A stretch of DNA of 64,000 bases from Alicyclobacillus tolerans (GCF_900142255.1 NZ_FRAF01000003.1:1-64000), one strand, 5' to 3'; positions 53,922 through 63,025 are shown, counted from the stretch's first letter. Made by a program: numbers and translations. The notes: generated by a model not told the origin, from the sequence alone.

Positions 53922-54965
53922 TTAGGTTGTTGCCTTTTGAAAATATCGCTTTTGGAATTTGAGTGCGACGTTCACCAGTGCAATCATCACGGGCACCTCC
54001 ACTAAAGGACCGATGACGGCGGCAAATGCGGCTCCTGAATTGATGCCAAACACACCAACGGCAACTGCGATGGCAAGTTCAAAGTTGTTACTCGCCGCAG
54101 TGAATGACAGCGTACACGTCACGGAGTAATCTGCGCCCGCTCGTTTGCCCATGAAAAAGGAGACCAGGAACATGACGATAAAGTAGATGAGAAGCGGGAT
54201 GGCAATTCGAACGACATCTAATGGCAAACGAACAATCAAATAGCCTTTGAGCGAGAACATGACAATGATGGTGAATAACAGCGCAATCAGCGTAATCGGG
54301 CTGATTTTCGGCACGAAGTTCTTCTCGTACCATGAACGCCCCTTCGTTTTGACGAAGATATAACGGGTAATCGCGCCCGCCAAGAACGGGATACCTAAAT
54401 AGATAAAGACACTCTTTGCCACTTCAGCTATGGTGATGTGGATAACCATACTGTGAAATCCGAGCCAATCTGGAACGACGGTCACGAAAATGTAGGCATA
54501 AACCGAATAAAACAGAACTTGAAAAATGGAGTTAAAGGCAACAAGACCTGCCGCATACTCCGCATTGCCCTTAGATAGGTCGTTCCAAACAATGACCATG
54601 GCGATACAACGCGCCAACCCAATCATAATTAGACCGACCATGTATTCTGGATATCCACGAAGGAACACCAGGGCAAGAATGAACATTAAAACAGGTCCAA
54701 TAACCCAGTTCTGAAGGAGAGAAAGCCCTAAGATTTTGCCATTTCGAAATACCTGACCTATCTCTTCATACCGTACTTTCGCAAGCGGCGGGTACATCAT
54801 CAGGATTAAGCCAATGGCGATTGGAATAGATGTGGTTCCAAATTGCATGTGATTTAGTCCGTTGACGAATTGAGGGGCTACATAACCCAAACCAATCCCA
54901 AATACCATCGCCGCAAAAATCCAGATGGTAAGGTATCGGTCAAGAAAAGTTAACCGTTTGACCAA
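53922..54965 (-). CDS. acr3: Arsenite efflux permease Acr3
   Basis: 347 residues, ten hydrophobic helices. Typical Acr3 features are [19 protein letters not shown], with the conserved Cys and Asn, and [20 protein letters not shown]. The protein exports arsenite through the cytoplasmic membrane. The start (ATG 54965) follows arsR by 15 bases, so it is the first structural gene of the operon. Complete. Confidence 0.95.
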   Translation of the reverse strand: MVKRLTFLDRYLTIWIFAAMVFGIGLGYVAPQFVNGLNHMQFGTTSIPIAIGLILMMYPPLAKVRYEEIGQVFRNGKILGLSLLQNWVIGPVLMFILALVFLRGYPEYMVGLIMIGLARCIAMVIVWNDLSKGNAEYAAGLVAFNSIFQVLFYSVYAYIFVTVVPDWLGFHSMVIHITIAEVAKSVFIYLGIPFLAGAITRYIFVKTKGRSWYEKNFVPKISPITLIALLFTIIVMFSLKGYLIVRLPLDVVRIAIPLLIYFIVMFLVSFFMGKRAGADYSVTCTLSFTAASNNFELAIAVAVGVFGINSGAAFAAVIGPLVEVPVMIALVNVALKFQKRYFQKATT

Positions 54966-54980
54966 GTGCTTTCACACTCC

Positions 54981-55304
54981 TTAATCGCACTGCACGAGCA
55001 AGCCCTGTTGTTCAAGTTGCCGTAGTTCTTCGGACATGTCGGGTAATTTCATAAGAGATATCCCAATTTCATTCAAACGATCACGGTTCAAGGAATAAAA
55101 CACCCACATTCCCTTGCGTGTCTCCTTGACCAAACCAGAACTCTTTAAACGACTCATGTGTTTCGATACGGCAGGTTGTGAAATCCCGAATATCGGAACA
55201 AGTTCACACACACAGCAGTCACGAGTCTGAAGGATGGCGATAATCTTCAAACGAGTTGGATCTCCAAGGGCCTTCAATGCATCTGCAAGTTGGTCGAACT
55301 CCAT
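54981..55304 (-). CDS. arsR: ArsR-type arsenite-responsive repressor
   Basis: 107 residues with the winged helix QPAVSKHMSRLKSSGLVKET and the arsenic site TRDCCVCELVPIF at the DNA-recognition helix start (Cys-Val-Cys). It represses its own operon and is released by As(III) or Sb(III). ATG 55304 follows AGGGGTGAT and lies just below a good promoter. Confidence 0.92.
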   Translation of the reverse strand: MEFDQLADALKALGDPTRLKIIAILQTRDCCVCELVPIFGISQPAVSKHMSRLKSSGLVKETRKGMWVFYSLNRDRLNEIGISLMKLPDMSEELRQLEQQGLLVQCD

Positions 55305-55322
55305 ATAATCACCCCTATAAAC

Positions 55323-55352
55323 ATTATAACCATATTGTCATTTACTTTTCAA
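55323..55352 (-). promoter_or_regulatory. arsR operon promoter (minus strand)
   Basis: On the minus strand TTGAAA and TATAAT with 18-base spacing, about 20 bases before arsR. The region around the -10 (TTATAATGTTTATA) is the likely ArsR operator. Confidence 0.65.
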
Positions 55353-55537
55353 GGGTTGTGCCATATGATCATGTCGATGTATGAGCGTTACTTTGGTGAT
55401 TGCAATTGCCGTTATGAGGAGAGCCCTGGGGTGGAATTTTGGACAGATCAATACGTGTGTGAATGATGTTACCCTGTTGCCTAATCGGCAATTCCTCATA
55501 TCATTGATTGGTGAAATGATGATGTGAGGTGAGTAAC

Positions 55538-55875
55538 GTGAACGCGACGATTGCCACCGCTTTATCCGTGCGAGCCAAGTTCTTTCGCGGATTGGCTGAC
55601 CCTTCACGTTTGGCATTATTGTTAGCACTTCGCCAAGGAGACAAACCGTCAGCATGTTGAGCGAGGAAACAGGTCTTTCTCAAAGCAACGTATCTAACCA
55701 CCTGGCTTGTTTAAAGGATTGCGGATTGGTGCTGAATCGCCAAGAGTGGCGACATGTGTACTACCGTATAGCCGATGAAAAGATATTAACATTGTTGAAT
55801 ATTGCTGATGAAGTCGTGGCTGATAATACACAACGTATTGCTGATTGCGTGAATTACTGCGTACACGATAAATAA
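55538..55875 (+). pseudogene. ArsR/CmtR-family regulator, frameshifted
   Basis: GTG 55538 after GAGGTGAG opens a winged-helix protein, ALSVRAKFFRGLADPSRLAL and LALRQGDKPSA, which hits a stop at about 55656. In the next frame the protein resumes exactly: MLSEETGLSQSNVSNHLACL, LKDCGLVLNRQEWRHVYYRI and a Cys-containing tail (DCVNYCVHDK). One base is missing around 55645-55655. The complete protein would be a typical CmtR/CadC-type metal sensor (Cys pair in the tail). It precedes the CDF-like gene at 55890. Confidence 0.75.
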
Positions 55876-55889
55876 CGGGGGTGAAAATA

Positions 55890-56552
55890 GTGGCTACTGC
55901 TCAAGCTGGTTTGCATACGACATCAGTTCGTAAAGGTGTAAATATCGAAATTGTATCGATCATCTGGATGGTGATTGAAGCTGTAGTGGCAATTGGATCA
56001 GGAATTGTTGCACATTCAATCGCACTCACAGCCTTTGGTGCTGATAGCATCATTGAACTTGTCGCGGGCGGTGTATTGTTATGGCGTTTGACCATTGAAG
56101 CACGCGGGGCGAGTCTTGCACGGGTGAAACGGGCAGAGAAGAGATCTTCATGGGTAGTCGGGATTGCCCTCTTATTGCTGGCGGTTTATATCGTTGTGGA
56201 GTCCCTGGTTAAGCTCTTTACACACCAAGGAACAGAAACGAGTTTCACGGGTATCGGTTTGGCGATTGCTTCTGGGATTATCATGCCGTATTTGTCACGG
56301 ACGAAAAAACGCATTGGCTCTGAAATTGGCAGTAAGGCACTTCGTTCAGATGGATCATGTAGTATGGTATGTGCTTATATGTCGTGGATTTTATTGGCGG
56401 GTGTGATATTAACGGCATTGCTCGGTTGGTGGTGGATTGACGCTATCGCGGCACTGGCACTTGTGTATTACGTCGTCAAAGAAGGTTGGGAAGCAGTACA
56501 AGAAGCGCGTGGTAAAGAGGATGCATGCGGTTGTGGATGTTGCCATGATTGA
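55890..56552 (+). CDS. Short CDF-like membrane transporter with Cys-rich tail, copy 1
   Basis: GTG 55890 follows GGGGGTG (55881 is also possible). The 220-residue protein has five or six hydrophobic helices with CDF-like motifs AFGADSIIELVAGGVLLW and SKALRSDGSCSMVCAYMSWI, but no cytosolic CDF domain; instead it ends EDACGCGCCHD, which could bind soft metals. It probably exports a metal ion. A close paralogue lies at 60674-61312. It follows the broken ArsR-family regulator. Confidence 0.75.
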   Translation: MATAQAGLHTTSVRKGVNIEIVSIIWMVIEAVVAIGSGIVAHSIALTAFGADSIIELVAGGVLLWRLTIEARGASLARVKRAEKRSSWVVGIALLLLAVYIVVESLVKLFTHQGTETSFTGIGLAIASGIIMPYLSRTKKRIGSEIGSKALRSDGSCSMVCAYMSWILLAGVILTALLGWWWIDAIAALALVYYVVKEGWEAVQEARGKEDACGCGCCHD

Positions 56553-56638
56553 GTGTTAGACAAGACGAAGGAATTTTTTAACGTGATCGTTGTTATGGCA
56601 CGGCTGTGCTATACATTGTCCCATTATGAATACTAAAC

Positions 56639-56663
56639 AACCACGGGTATAGGACCCGTGGTT
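56639..56663. terminator. Bidirectional terminator
   Basis: AACCACGGGT / ACCCGTGGTT, a perfect 10-bp stem with a five-base loop, between the convergent CDF-like and rhodanese genes. Confidence 0.85.
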
Positions 56664-56683
56664 CATTGGGTGATCGGTCGTTT

Positions 56684-57010
56684 TCATGTACGCTCGACAG
56701 GTAAACCTGTTTTGTTCCAATCCACGAATCCACCGTCAATGGCGATTGCTTTGAAGCCGTTCTCTTGAAGGTATTGGGCGGCTCGTTCTCCGCGTGAATT
56801 CCCGCGATGACGCATGTTGCAATAAGGGATAATCTGTCGATCTTTTGGTATTTCAGAGAGCCGATTAGGCAGGTCATCAATCGATATGTTGATGGCACCT
56901 GGGACATGTCCTTCGTTGTATTCATCTGACGAACGAACATCAATAACTAAAGGTCGATCATCCGAATTAAGCTTTTCCTGCAAATCAACAGGTTTTATGA
57001 ATTCAGTCAT
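56684..57010 (-). CDS. Rhodanese-like sulfurtransferase
   Basis: 108 residues, single domain. It contains PLVIDVRSSDEYNEGHVPGA, INISIDDLPNRL, the active-site Cys in IIPYCNMRHRGNSRGERAAQ and ending AIDGGFVDWNKTGLPV. Family enzymes move sulfane sulfur to thiols or metals. The active loop is of the CxxR-H type with an extended glycine part. It is followed (upstream on this strand) by the PiT transporter gene, 30 bases away. Confidence 0.88.
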   Translation of the reverse strand: MTEFIKPVDLQEKLNSDDRPLVIDVRSSDEYNEGHVPGAINISIDDLPNRLSEIPKDRQIIPYCNMRHRGNSRGERAAQYLQENGFKAIAIDGGFVDWNKTGLPVERT

Positions 57011-57041
57011 GGTTTATCCTCCAAACAACTGTATGTGTTCG

Positions 57042-58022
57042 TTAAAGCGTAAACCAAATCCCAGACAGTTTCGCAAGCAAAAACGTAATGACAATACCTG
57101 AGATTGGGGCAATGATCCATCCCTTAACAATATTTGAGATTGCCTTCCACTGAATCGTCCCATTTCCTCGCGCTATGCCTGCGCCCATCATAGCACCAAC
57201 GAGAGCTTGATTCATTGACGTGAAGAAACCGAAGGCGACTGCTAAGAACACGACAACAGCCTGAACCAACTGCGCCGCACTTGCCATCGAAAGGTCTACA
57301 TGCACAACGTCGAACGCAACTTTTTTCAACAGTGGTTTACCCCACGTAAGAACACCAATAAATAACCCGATTCCACCGATTAAACCAGCAATCCATACAT
57401 TGAACAGGTGTGTCATGATAAAGACTCCCGTTGCGTTAGATACATCGTTGGCTCCCATTACAAACGAAGCTACCGCTCCGACCGTAACAAGAATCACGCT
57501 CAGTGTACGAATGACAGCCATTTGCTTTTCACGCTGACTCGGTTTGAACCCTACAATGCGGTCTAATCCATGAGTGAATAGGTAGCCAAGAAAGAAAGCA
57601 ATCGGTGGTGCGACTACCCAAATAATTGCCAGCTTCAAGATAGTTAGCCAATGGACTTGAATACCTGCACCCAAAGCCATTCCAACTACGCAAAACACGA
57701 GAATTTGAATCGTGGAAGTGGGGATTTTTATCGCTGTATATATGGTGGTCAACACAAAAGCCGCAATGATAATCACCAATGCCCCAACAACCGTCACTTT
57801 AGATGCACTCACAATGTTCAGTCCTACTGTAGATTCGACACGGTGACTTGCAAACACTGCGCCGATAAGAGCCAGAATAGCCATCAGCACGAGGGCTGGA
57901 ACGAGCTTGATTGAACCCGACCCATAAGGCATACCCATGCATGCACCCGTGTAGTGCGCGCCGATACTCCATGCAAATGCGAGAACAATCACTACAAGAA
58001 TAACCGCTTCAACGGACACCAC
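57042..58022 (-). CDS. PiT-family inorganic phosphate/arsenate permease
   Basis: 326 residues, about ten hydrophobic helices. The family motif FVMGANDVSNATGVFI lies in the second repeat, and IGAHYTGACMGMPYG in the first. PiT proteins co-transport metal-phosphate with a proton or sodium ion. In this metal-resistance context it may also affect arsenate entry. The start is GTG 58022 after GGAGGGAT. Complete; the PadR regulator gene begins 20 bases upstream. Confidence 0.88.
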   Translation of the reverse strand: MVSVEAVILVVIVLAFAWSIGAHYTGACMGMPYGSGSIKLVPALVLMAILALIGAVFASHRVESTVGLNIVSASKVTVVGALVIIIAAFVLTTIYTAIKIPTSTIQILVFCVVGMALGAGIQVHWLTILKLAIIWVVAPPIAFFLGYLFTHGLDRIVGFKPSQREKQMAVIRTLSVILVTVGAVASFVMGANDVSNATGVFIMTHLFNVWIAGLIGGIGLFIGVLTWGKPLLKKVAFDVVHVDLSMASAAQLVQAVVVFLAVAFGFFTSMNQALVGAMMGAGIARGNGTIQWKAISNIVKGWIIAPISGIVITFLLAKLSGIWFTL

Positions 58023-58041
58023 TTATCCCTCCATGTGCTCC

Positions 58042-58359
58042 CTAATCTTTGATCTCTTTGAACAGTTCATATGCTTTGTTTCTCGCTTCAACAAGGACTT
58101 CTGCTCCAAGGGGTGTGGTGCTGTAGTATTTTCTGATTTTCCCTTCGACAAGCCGATCTTCTCTGAGTAACAAGCCTTGCTTTTCCATGGTGTGTAACAG
58201 GGGATAGAGCGTACCAGCACTCATGCTATATCCGTGGTGACTAAGCTCTTCCAACATCCACAGTCCGTAAATGGGTTCTATGTTCGCGTGGTGCAAGATG
58301 TGGATTTGTATGAACCCCAAGAACAGCTTTCTAAGCACTCGATCCTCGATGATACTCAC
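58042..58359 (-). CDS. PadR-family transcriptional regulator
   Basis: GTG 58359 is chosen because the upstream part of the frame overlaps the operator. The 105-residue product has the PadR helix pattern: LGFIQIHILHHANIEPIYGL, WMLEELSHHGYSMSAGTLYP, LLHTMEKQGLLLRED. It binds DNA as a dimer and probably represses itself and the PiT and rhodanese genes downstream. Confidence 0.85.
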   Translation of the reverse strand: MSIIEDRVLRKLFLGFIQIHILHHANIEPIYGLWMLEELSHHGYSMSAGTLYPLLHTMEKQGLLLREDRLVEGKIRKYYSTTPLGAEVLVEARNKAYELFKEIKD

Positions 58360-58375
58360 TCCATTATCGAAATAT

Positions 58376-58394
58376 GATATCGAATAACGATATC
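58376..58394. promoter_or_regulatory. PadR operator candidate
   Basis: GATATCG AATAA CGATATC, a perfect 7-bp dyad, lies 17 bases before the padR start. Near-copies of TATCGAAATATGATATCGA extend it on the gene side. Confidence 0.7.
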
Positions 58395-58439
58395 GATTGT
58401 AACATGAAGACATCTTTTAGTGTAACGGTGATTCTTGCG

Positions 58440-58732
58440 TTCGGCGGAAAGTCAGAGCGAATTCCAATCACCAGGATCGCCAAGCGAGTCGGTGGTTAGT
58501 CCTTGCTGGAAAGCATGTGAGTCAGATGTCGTAGACGAAATCATATTTGGAATCGGTAAGGGAAACCGTTGAGGGTTTTCAGATTCGGCGAATCAAATGG
58601 GCGATGCAGGAGATTGAAAGCGAGGGTCTGGACTTACAGTGGTGGAGAATCGTGAGGAAAGCTGGAATTCGGGGAGAGGCGGCGGAAGAGTTAAAAGAAT
58701 ATTTTAAAATCCGACCAACTGTGTCATGGTAA
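58440..58732 (+). pseudogene. Relic of a TnsD C-terminus
   Basis: The last part, EGFQIRRIKWAMQEIESEGL and RIVRKAGIRGEAAEELKEYF, is clearly similar to the C-terminus of the intact TnsD (YRIRKIKWAIDELEREGMSV). Before it, in two other frames, GGKSERIPITRIAKRVGG and KHVSQMS follow the same TnsD order. Stops and a frameshift separate the pieces, and nothing earlier in TnsD is present. It is the remains of another Tn7-like target-selector gene, not a copy of the one at 49636. Confidence 0.75.
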
Positions 58733-58764
58733 ATGCTCCATGGGCTTGGCACAGGCTGATACCG

Positions 58765-59139
58765 TTACTTAGTTGAGTTGCTTTTTTGTCCGTATGCCCC
58801 TGTATCTACGGCTTTCACGTAACCATTCTTGGTCTGCACAGCGAAGGCGGTGCTGGTCGGCACATTTGGGATGGCGAGCAATTTTGTCCCAACGGGGAAT
58901 GCGTTTGAAAAGGTTCCCGTTTGGGGCGTGGATTCAACATCGGAATAGTTTGTTACTGACCCGATTTGCTTTCCCACGGTCTTTACGGACTCAGATGTTA
59001 CTTTGTAGATGTGATTAAATTCATACGCCCAGGAACTTGCGGATGTTGTGTGTGTCTGTGGCGATTGTCCTCCCGCCTGTACCTGTCCGCAACCAGGGAA
59101 AGAGAGAGTGAGCAAGGCAAGCAAGAATATCTTTTTCAT
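58765..59139 (-). CDS. Small lipoprotein, 124 aa
   Basis: ATG 59139 with AAAGGG upstream gives MKKIFLLALLTLSFPGCGQV, a lipoprotein signal with lipobox FPGC. The mature part (SSWAYEFNHIYKVTSESVKT, then GTKLLAIPNVPTSTAFAVQ) is a small globular domain with one beta core. No family recognised. A dyad and the plus-strand CadC promoter lie on its upstream side. Confidence 0.6.
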   Translation of the reverse strand: MKKIFLLALLTLSFPGCGQVQAGGQSPQTHTTSASSWAYEFNHIYKVTSESVKTVGKQIGSVTNYSDVESTPQTGTFSNAFPVGTKLLAIPNVPTSTAFAVQTKNGYVKAVDTGAYGQKSNSTK

Positions 59140-59293
59140 GTGTTTCAAACCCTTTCACATATATAGACGCACTACAATATGTCGCGTTACATCCCTTCTT
59201 TCAAATTGTATAGTATTCTCGACAATTAAGACGAATAGATCGTTTGCTTGATATGTCCTGGTATCACACAAGTGTTCGTTTGTATATAATGAG

Positions 59294-59315
59294 TATATGA
59301 GTATTTGTTCATATA
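59294..59315. promoter_or_regulatory. CadC/SmtB-type operator
   Basis: TATATGA ... TCATATA, an imperfect 22-bp dyad with a central GTATTTGT, located between the -10 (TATAAT at 59285) and the regulator start. This is the classic site of the ArsR/SmtB metal sensors. Confidence 0.75.
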
Positions 59316-59327
59316 GGGGTGACGAAG

Positions 59328-59711
59328 ATGTTAGAGATGAATCAAGAATCATGTTGTGATGTCATTCATCAAGAGGCAATTGACGATTGTACTGAACAAG
59401 ACCTAACCGAATCGGTTGTAGAAGGGGTGTCTGAGACGTTTAAGGCACTTGCCGACCCAACGCGAATCCGCATTCTGTATAACTTATCGAAACGGGAGCT
59501 ATGTGTGTGTGATCTTGCCGAAGTTCTTGGTATGACCCAATCAGCAGTGTCGCACCAGTTGCGCTATCTAAAGGCTTTACGGCTGGTCAAAAACCGCCGA
59601 GATGGCAACACCATTTACTATCGGCATGATGACGCGCACACAATGGGGCTTTTACAAATGGCAATTGACCATTCATCCCATGTAAATGAAGAAGAAGTGG
59701 ATAAAAAATGA
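59328..59711 (+). CDS. CadC-like metal-responsive ArsR-family repressor
   Basis: ATG 59328 after GGGGTGA. The 127-residue product has an N-terminal Cys pair (NQESCCDV), the metal site ELCVCDLAEVLGMTQSAV and the wing LRLVKNRRDGNTIYYRHDD, as in CadC/SmtB, which sense Cd, Pb or Zn. Its stop overlaps czcD's start by four bases, so it forms one operon with the exporter and is expected to repress it. Confidence 0.85.
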   Translation: MLEMNQESCCDVIHQEAIDDCTEQDLTESVVEGVSETFKALADPTRIRILYNLSKRELCVCDLAEVLGMTQSAVSHQLRYLKALRLVKNRRDGNTIYYRHDDAHTMGLLQMAIDHSSHVNEEEVDKK

Positions 59712-60655
59712 GCGAACACAATCACGTACATGCACACGACCATGGTAATGTTTTTCATTCCCACGCTCCAGCAGGAAGAATGAGACTTGCCTTTTTGTTG
59801 ACGTTAATCATTCTTGTTGTGGAAGTCCTGGGCGGTTGGGTATCACACAGTTTGGCACTCTTATCTGACGCAGGGCACGTCCTGACGGATATCGGGGCAA
59901 TCGGACTCTCCTGGTATGCGATGAAGCAATCAGAGAAACCCGCCAGTGAAGGTATGACATTTGGGTATTACCGAGCGGGTATTTTAGCGGCTTTCGTTAA
60001 CGGAATCACACTCATCCTCATTACGATTTGGATTTTGTGGGAGGCATATAGTCGTTTCCAGCACCCTGAACACGTAACTCCCACTTGGATGTTCGTGAGT
60101 GCGGGCGTAGGACTGGCGATGAACTTGTATCTTGGTTTAGGCATGCGCCATGAAGAGAACATCAACGTCAGAAGTGCCGTGCTACACATGCTTGGGGATG
60201 CCGCCGCTTCCGCTGGGGTAATCGTCGGCGGAATCATCATCCTGTTCACCCATTGGTACGTCATTGACCCAGTTCTTAGTGTACTCATCGCACTGCTTAT
60301 TGCGCGCGGAGCTTGGAAAATCGTTAAACAGACCGTCAGTGTTTTGATGGAAGGTACACCATCGGGCGTAGAAATTCCTAAAGTCGTGAACGCCATTACG
60401 TCAGTACAGGGTATTCAACATGTGCATGATTTGCATGTTTGGACAATAACCAGCGGAAGAAACGCATTGTCCTGTCATGTGGTCGTGGACGGGAAAATGA
60501 CCGTAGAAGACACGCAGAAGTTGTTACGAGATGCAGAACACAAGCTGGTTCATTTGGGTATCGGTCATGTAACGATTCAAACCGAAGATCCTACGCATCT
60601 ACATGACGAGTCCATTCTATGTAAGAACGATGGTATTGAGGATCATCATCATTGA
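59708..60655 (+). CDS. czcD: CzcD-type cation diffusion facilitator
   Basis: 315 residues. His-rich N-terminus (HNHVHAHDHGNVFHSHAP), six helices with the transport HxxxD sites (LLSDAGHVLTDIGAIGL, LHMLGDAAASAGVIVGG) and a C-terminal domain (IQHVHDLHVWTITSGRNALS). It exports Zn, Cd or Co in exchange for protons. Complete and normal length. Overlaps the regulator and precedes the short CDF-like gene by 18 bases. Confidence 0.92.
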   Translation: MSEHNHVHAHDHGNVFHSHAPAGRMRLAFLLTLIILVVEVLGGWVSHSLALLSDAGHVLTDIGAIGLSWYAMKQSEKPASEGMTFGYYRAGILAAFVNGITLILITIWILWEAYSRFQHPEHVTPTWMFVSAGVGLAMNLYLGLGMRHEENINVRSAVLHMLGDAAASAGVIVGGIIILFTHWYVIDPVLSVLIALLIARGAWKIVKQTVSVLMEGTPSGVEIPKVVNAITSVQGIQHVHDLHVWTITSGRNALSCHVVVDGKMTVEDTQKLLRDAEHKLVHLGIGHVTIQTEDPTHLHDESILCKNDGIEDHHH

Positions 60656-60673
60656 AATGAGAGGAGTCTTATA

Positions 60674-61312
60674 ATGTCGTCCAATGTTGTGTCTGTAAAG
60701 AAGGGCGTAAACATCGAGGTCGTTTCGATTATTTGGATGGTGATTGAAGCGGCAGTTGCTATTGGTTCTGGTATTATCGCTCATTCGTTATCGCTCGTTG
60801 CATTTGGTGCTGACAGCATTATCGAACTCATTGCTGGGGGCGTATTACTCTGGAGATTGACAATTGAAGCGCAAGGAGCAAGTCTTGCTCGTGTTAAAAA
60901 GGCGGAGAAAACGTCATCTTGGGTAGTCGGTATTGCGTTGCTACTTCTTGCCGCGGATATCGTAGTCGCTTCCATCGACAAGCTCCTCACCCATCAAGGT
61001 GCAGAAGCGACCTATATGGGAATGGGTTTGGCAGTTGCCTCTGGAATTATTATGCCGTATCTGTCACGGGCTAAAAAACAAATTGGATCTGAAATTGGCA
61101 GTAAGGCACTTCGGGCAGATGGATCTTGTAGTATCGTCTGCGCCTACATGGCATGGACGGTTCTTGGTGGAGTTGTTTTGACTGCCCTACTTGGGTGGTG
61201 GTGGATTGACTCCATCGCGGCGTTGGGACTTGTGTATTTTGTGGTCAAAGAAGGTTGGGAAGCCGTTCAGGAGGCTCGTGGAAAGGAAGAGACATGTGGA
61301 TGTTGCCACTAA
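60674..61312 (+). CDS. Short CDF-like membrane transporter with Cys-rich tail, copy 2
   Basis: 212 residues, close paralogue of 55890-56552: same helices (SIIWMVIEAAVAIGSGIIAH), same FGADSIIEL and SKALRADGSCSIVCAYMAW motifs, ending KEETCGCCH. AGAGGAGT precedes ATG 60674. It lies in the cadC-czcD operon here, while copy 1 follows a broken ArsR-family regulator. Probably exports a metal; the relation to CDF proteins is by the membrane half only. Confidence 0.75.
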   Translation: MSSNVVSVKKGVNIEVVSIIWMVIEAAVAIGSGIIAHSLSLVAFGADSIIELIAGGVLLWRLTIEAQGASLARVKKAEKTSSWVVGIALLLLAADIVVASIDKLLTHQGAEATYMGMGLAVASGIIMPYLSRAKKQIGSEIGSKALRADGSCSIVCAYMAWTVLGGVVLTALLGWWWIDSIAALGLVYFVVKEGWEAVQEARGKEETCGCCH

Positions 61313-62613
61313 AATCCCAGTGCACGCAAAGCGGGTATTCAATATTGCATTACCCGCAATCGGAGAAGCTTACCTACAGAATTTACTGGGTGTCGTTGAC
61401 ACCTTTTTTATTGCTAAATTAGGTCTTGTCGCAATTGACGCAGTAGGTGTTACCAATGTATATAGCATGACGTATGTGGGTGTGTTCATAGCAGTTTCAG
61501 CGGCACTCTCTGTGTTTTTGTCTCGCGCGGTTGGGGCAAAAAACTTCGAACGTGGTCACTCCTCAATCTGGCATGGATTTGTCATTGCATTCATAGTCGG
61601 TATCATCGTATCCCTTATTTCCGTATTCTTTGCCGTACCGCTGTTACATATCATGGGTGCTCACGGAACACTTCAGAATACTGCATTTCCGTATTTTACA
61701 ATCGTTCTTGGGATTTCTCCGTTAATTGCCTTATTCACCGCTCAGTCAGCGGCGTTTCGAGCAATTGGAGACACCAAGACACCTCTTCGAGTGGGGCTTG
61801 AAATGAACGCTTTACACGTTGTATTCGACTATGTACTCATTTTCGGGATCGGTTCGTTTCACGGATTAGGTATCAAGGGCGCGGCTTTACGGACTCATTC
61901 GCCTCTGGACAAAATCCCGCCACGTAGATGCAATCGCATTACACGCTTCAGACTTGAAACTTTCAGCTTCGCTCACTTGGAGTATGACCAAGTTTGCAGT
62001 TCCAGCCGCATTAGAACGACTTTCGATGCGCCTTGGGCAAGTTGTGTATTTCGGACTCATCGTTCGAATGGGTGTCGATGTATATGCAACACACAATATC
62101 GCAGGAACAATAACTACATTTGGAACCACAATCGGCAATGGATTTGCTGTCGCCGCCACAGCCACAATTGGTCAGACGATTGGAAGTGGAAATGAATTAG
62201 ATGTACGAACGTATCGGCATTGGAGCTATATCGAGTCTGCCGTATCCATGACAGCAGTCGCCATCTTATTGTGTTTATTCAGTCCATGGATCGGATTCTT
62301 GTTCACCCATAACCAACATGTCATTCACTTGTTATTCATAATCCTTGCAATTGATATCTTTTCACAGCCTTTCCTGGCGGCGGTTTTGGTAGATACATCT
62401 GCTATTCAAGCAGGCGGCAACAGTAAATTCCCGATGATGACAACAATGATCGGCATTTGGGTCATTCGTACACTTGGAGTGTACCTGTTTGCATGGCACT
62501 TCGGTTTCGGATTACCAGCCGTCTGGGTTTGTATTGCGGCGGACAACGCACTCCGCGCAGGACTCTTTTTGTGGTATCGAAGGACCCGCAATTGGGTGCA
62601 AAAGTTGGCTTGA
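61296..62613 (+). pseudogene. MATE-family efflux pump, internal deletion and frameshift
   Basis: GTG 61296 overlaps the end of the CDF-like gene. The first half (FNIALPAIGEAYLQNLLGVV, TKTPLRVGLEMNALHVVFDY) is a normal MATE N-lobe up to GLGIKGAAL, where it breaks near 61895. The protein resumes in the next frame (LWTKSRHVDAIALHASD, PAALERLSMRLGQVVYF, and on to RTRNWVQKLA). Compared with usual MATE proteins about 30 residues are missing at the break. Probably inactive; the drug or metal substrate is unknown. Confidence 0.8.
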
Positions 62614-62629
62614 TTCAAGGGGAGGCTTG

Positions 62630-62964
62630 ATGATGACACTATCTGAAATACTTCGAGCCTGCCTTCTCTTTGTCGTTGCTGGCTGTCAGAAATCGGCGGT
62701 GGTTATTTAGTGTGGCAGTGGCTTAGAAATGACAAGCCCATTTGGTTGGGACTGGGTGGAGGCATTATTTTGTTTCTATACGGAGTGGTTGCCACATTCC
62801 AGGTGTTTTCGTTTGGAAAGGCGTATGCGGCTTATGGTGGTGTATTTATAGTGATGGCACTGCTGTGGGGATGGTGGGTAGATAAGAAAACCCCCGATCT
62901 AAACGAGTGGATAGGAGCCGTCATTTGCCTGGTTGGTGTATCCGTAATGCTTCTAAAACGTTGA
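62630..62964 (+). pseudogene. YnfA/UPF0060 membrane protein, copy 2, frameshifted
   Basis: ATG 62630 after GGGGAGGC starts [18 protein letters not shown], then a missing T in GGCTGTCAG (near 62684) ends the frame. The next frame continues [40 protein letters not shown] and [18 protein letters not shown], nearly identical to copy 1 at 51299-51619. A one-base deletion is the simplest explanation. Confidence 0.85.
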
Positions 62965-63025
62965 TTTAGTAGCTCTGCAAGATGATTTTTGCCAGAGGTC
63001 CGTCATACAGTAAGGGTTCTGGTTT

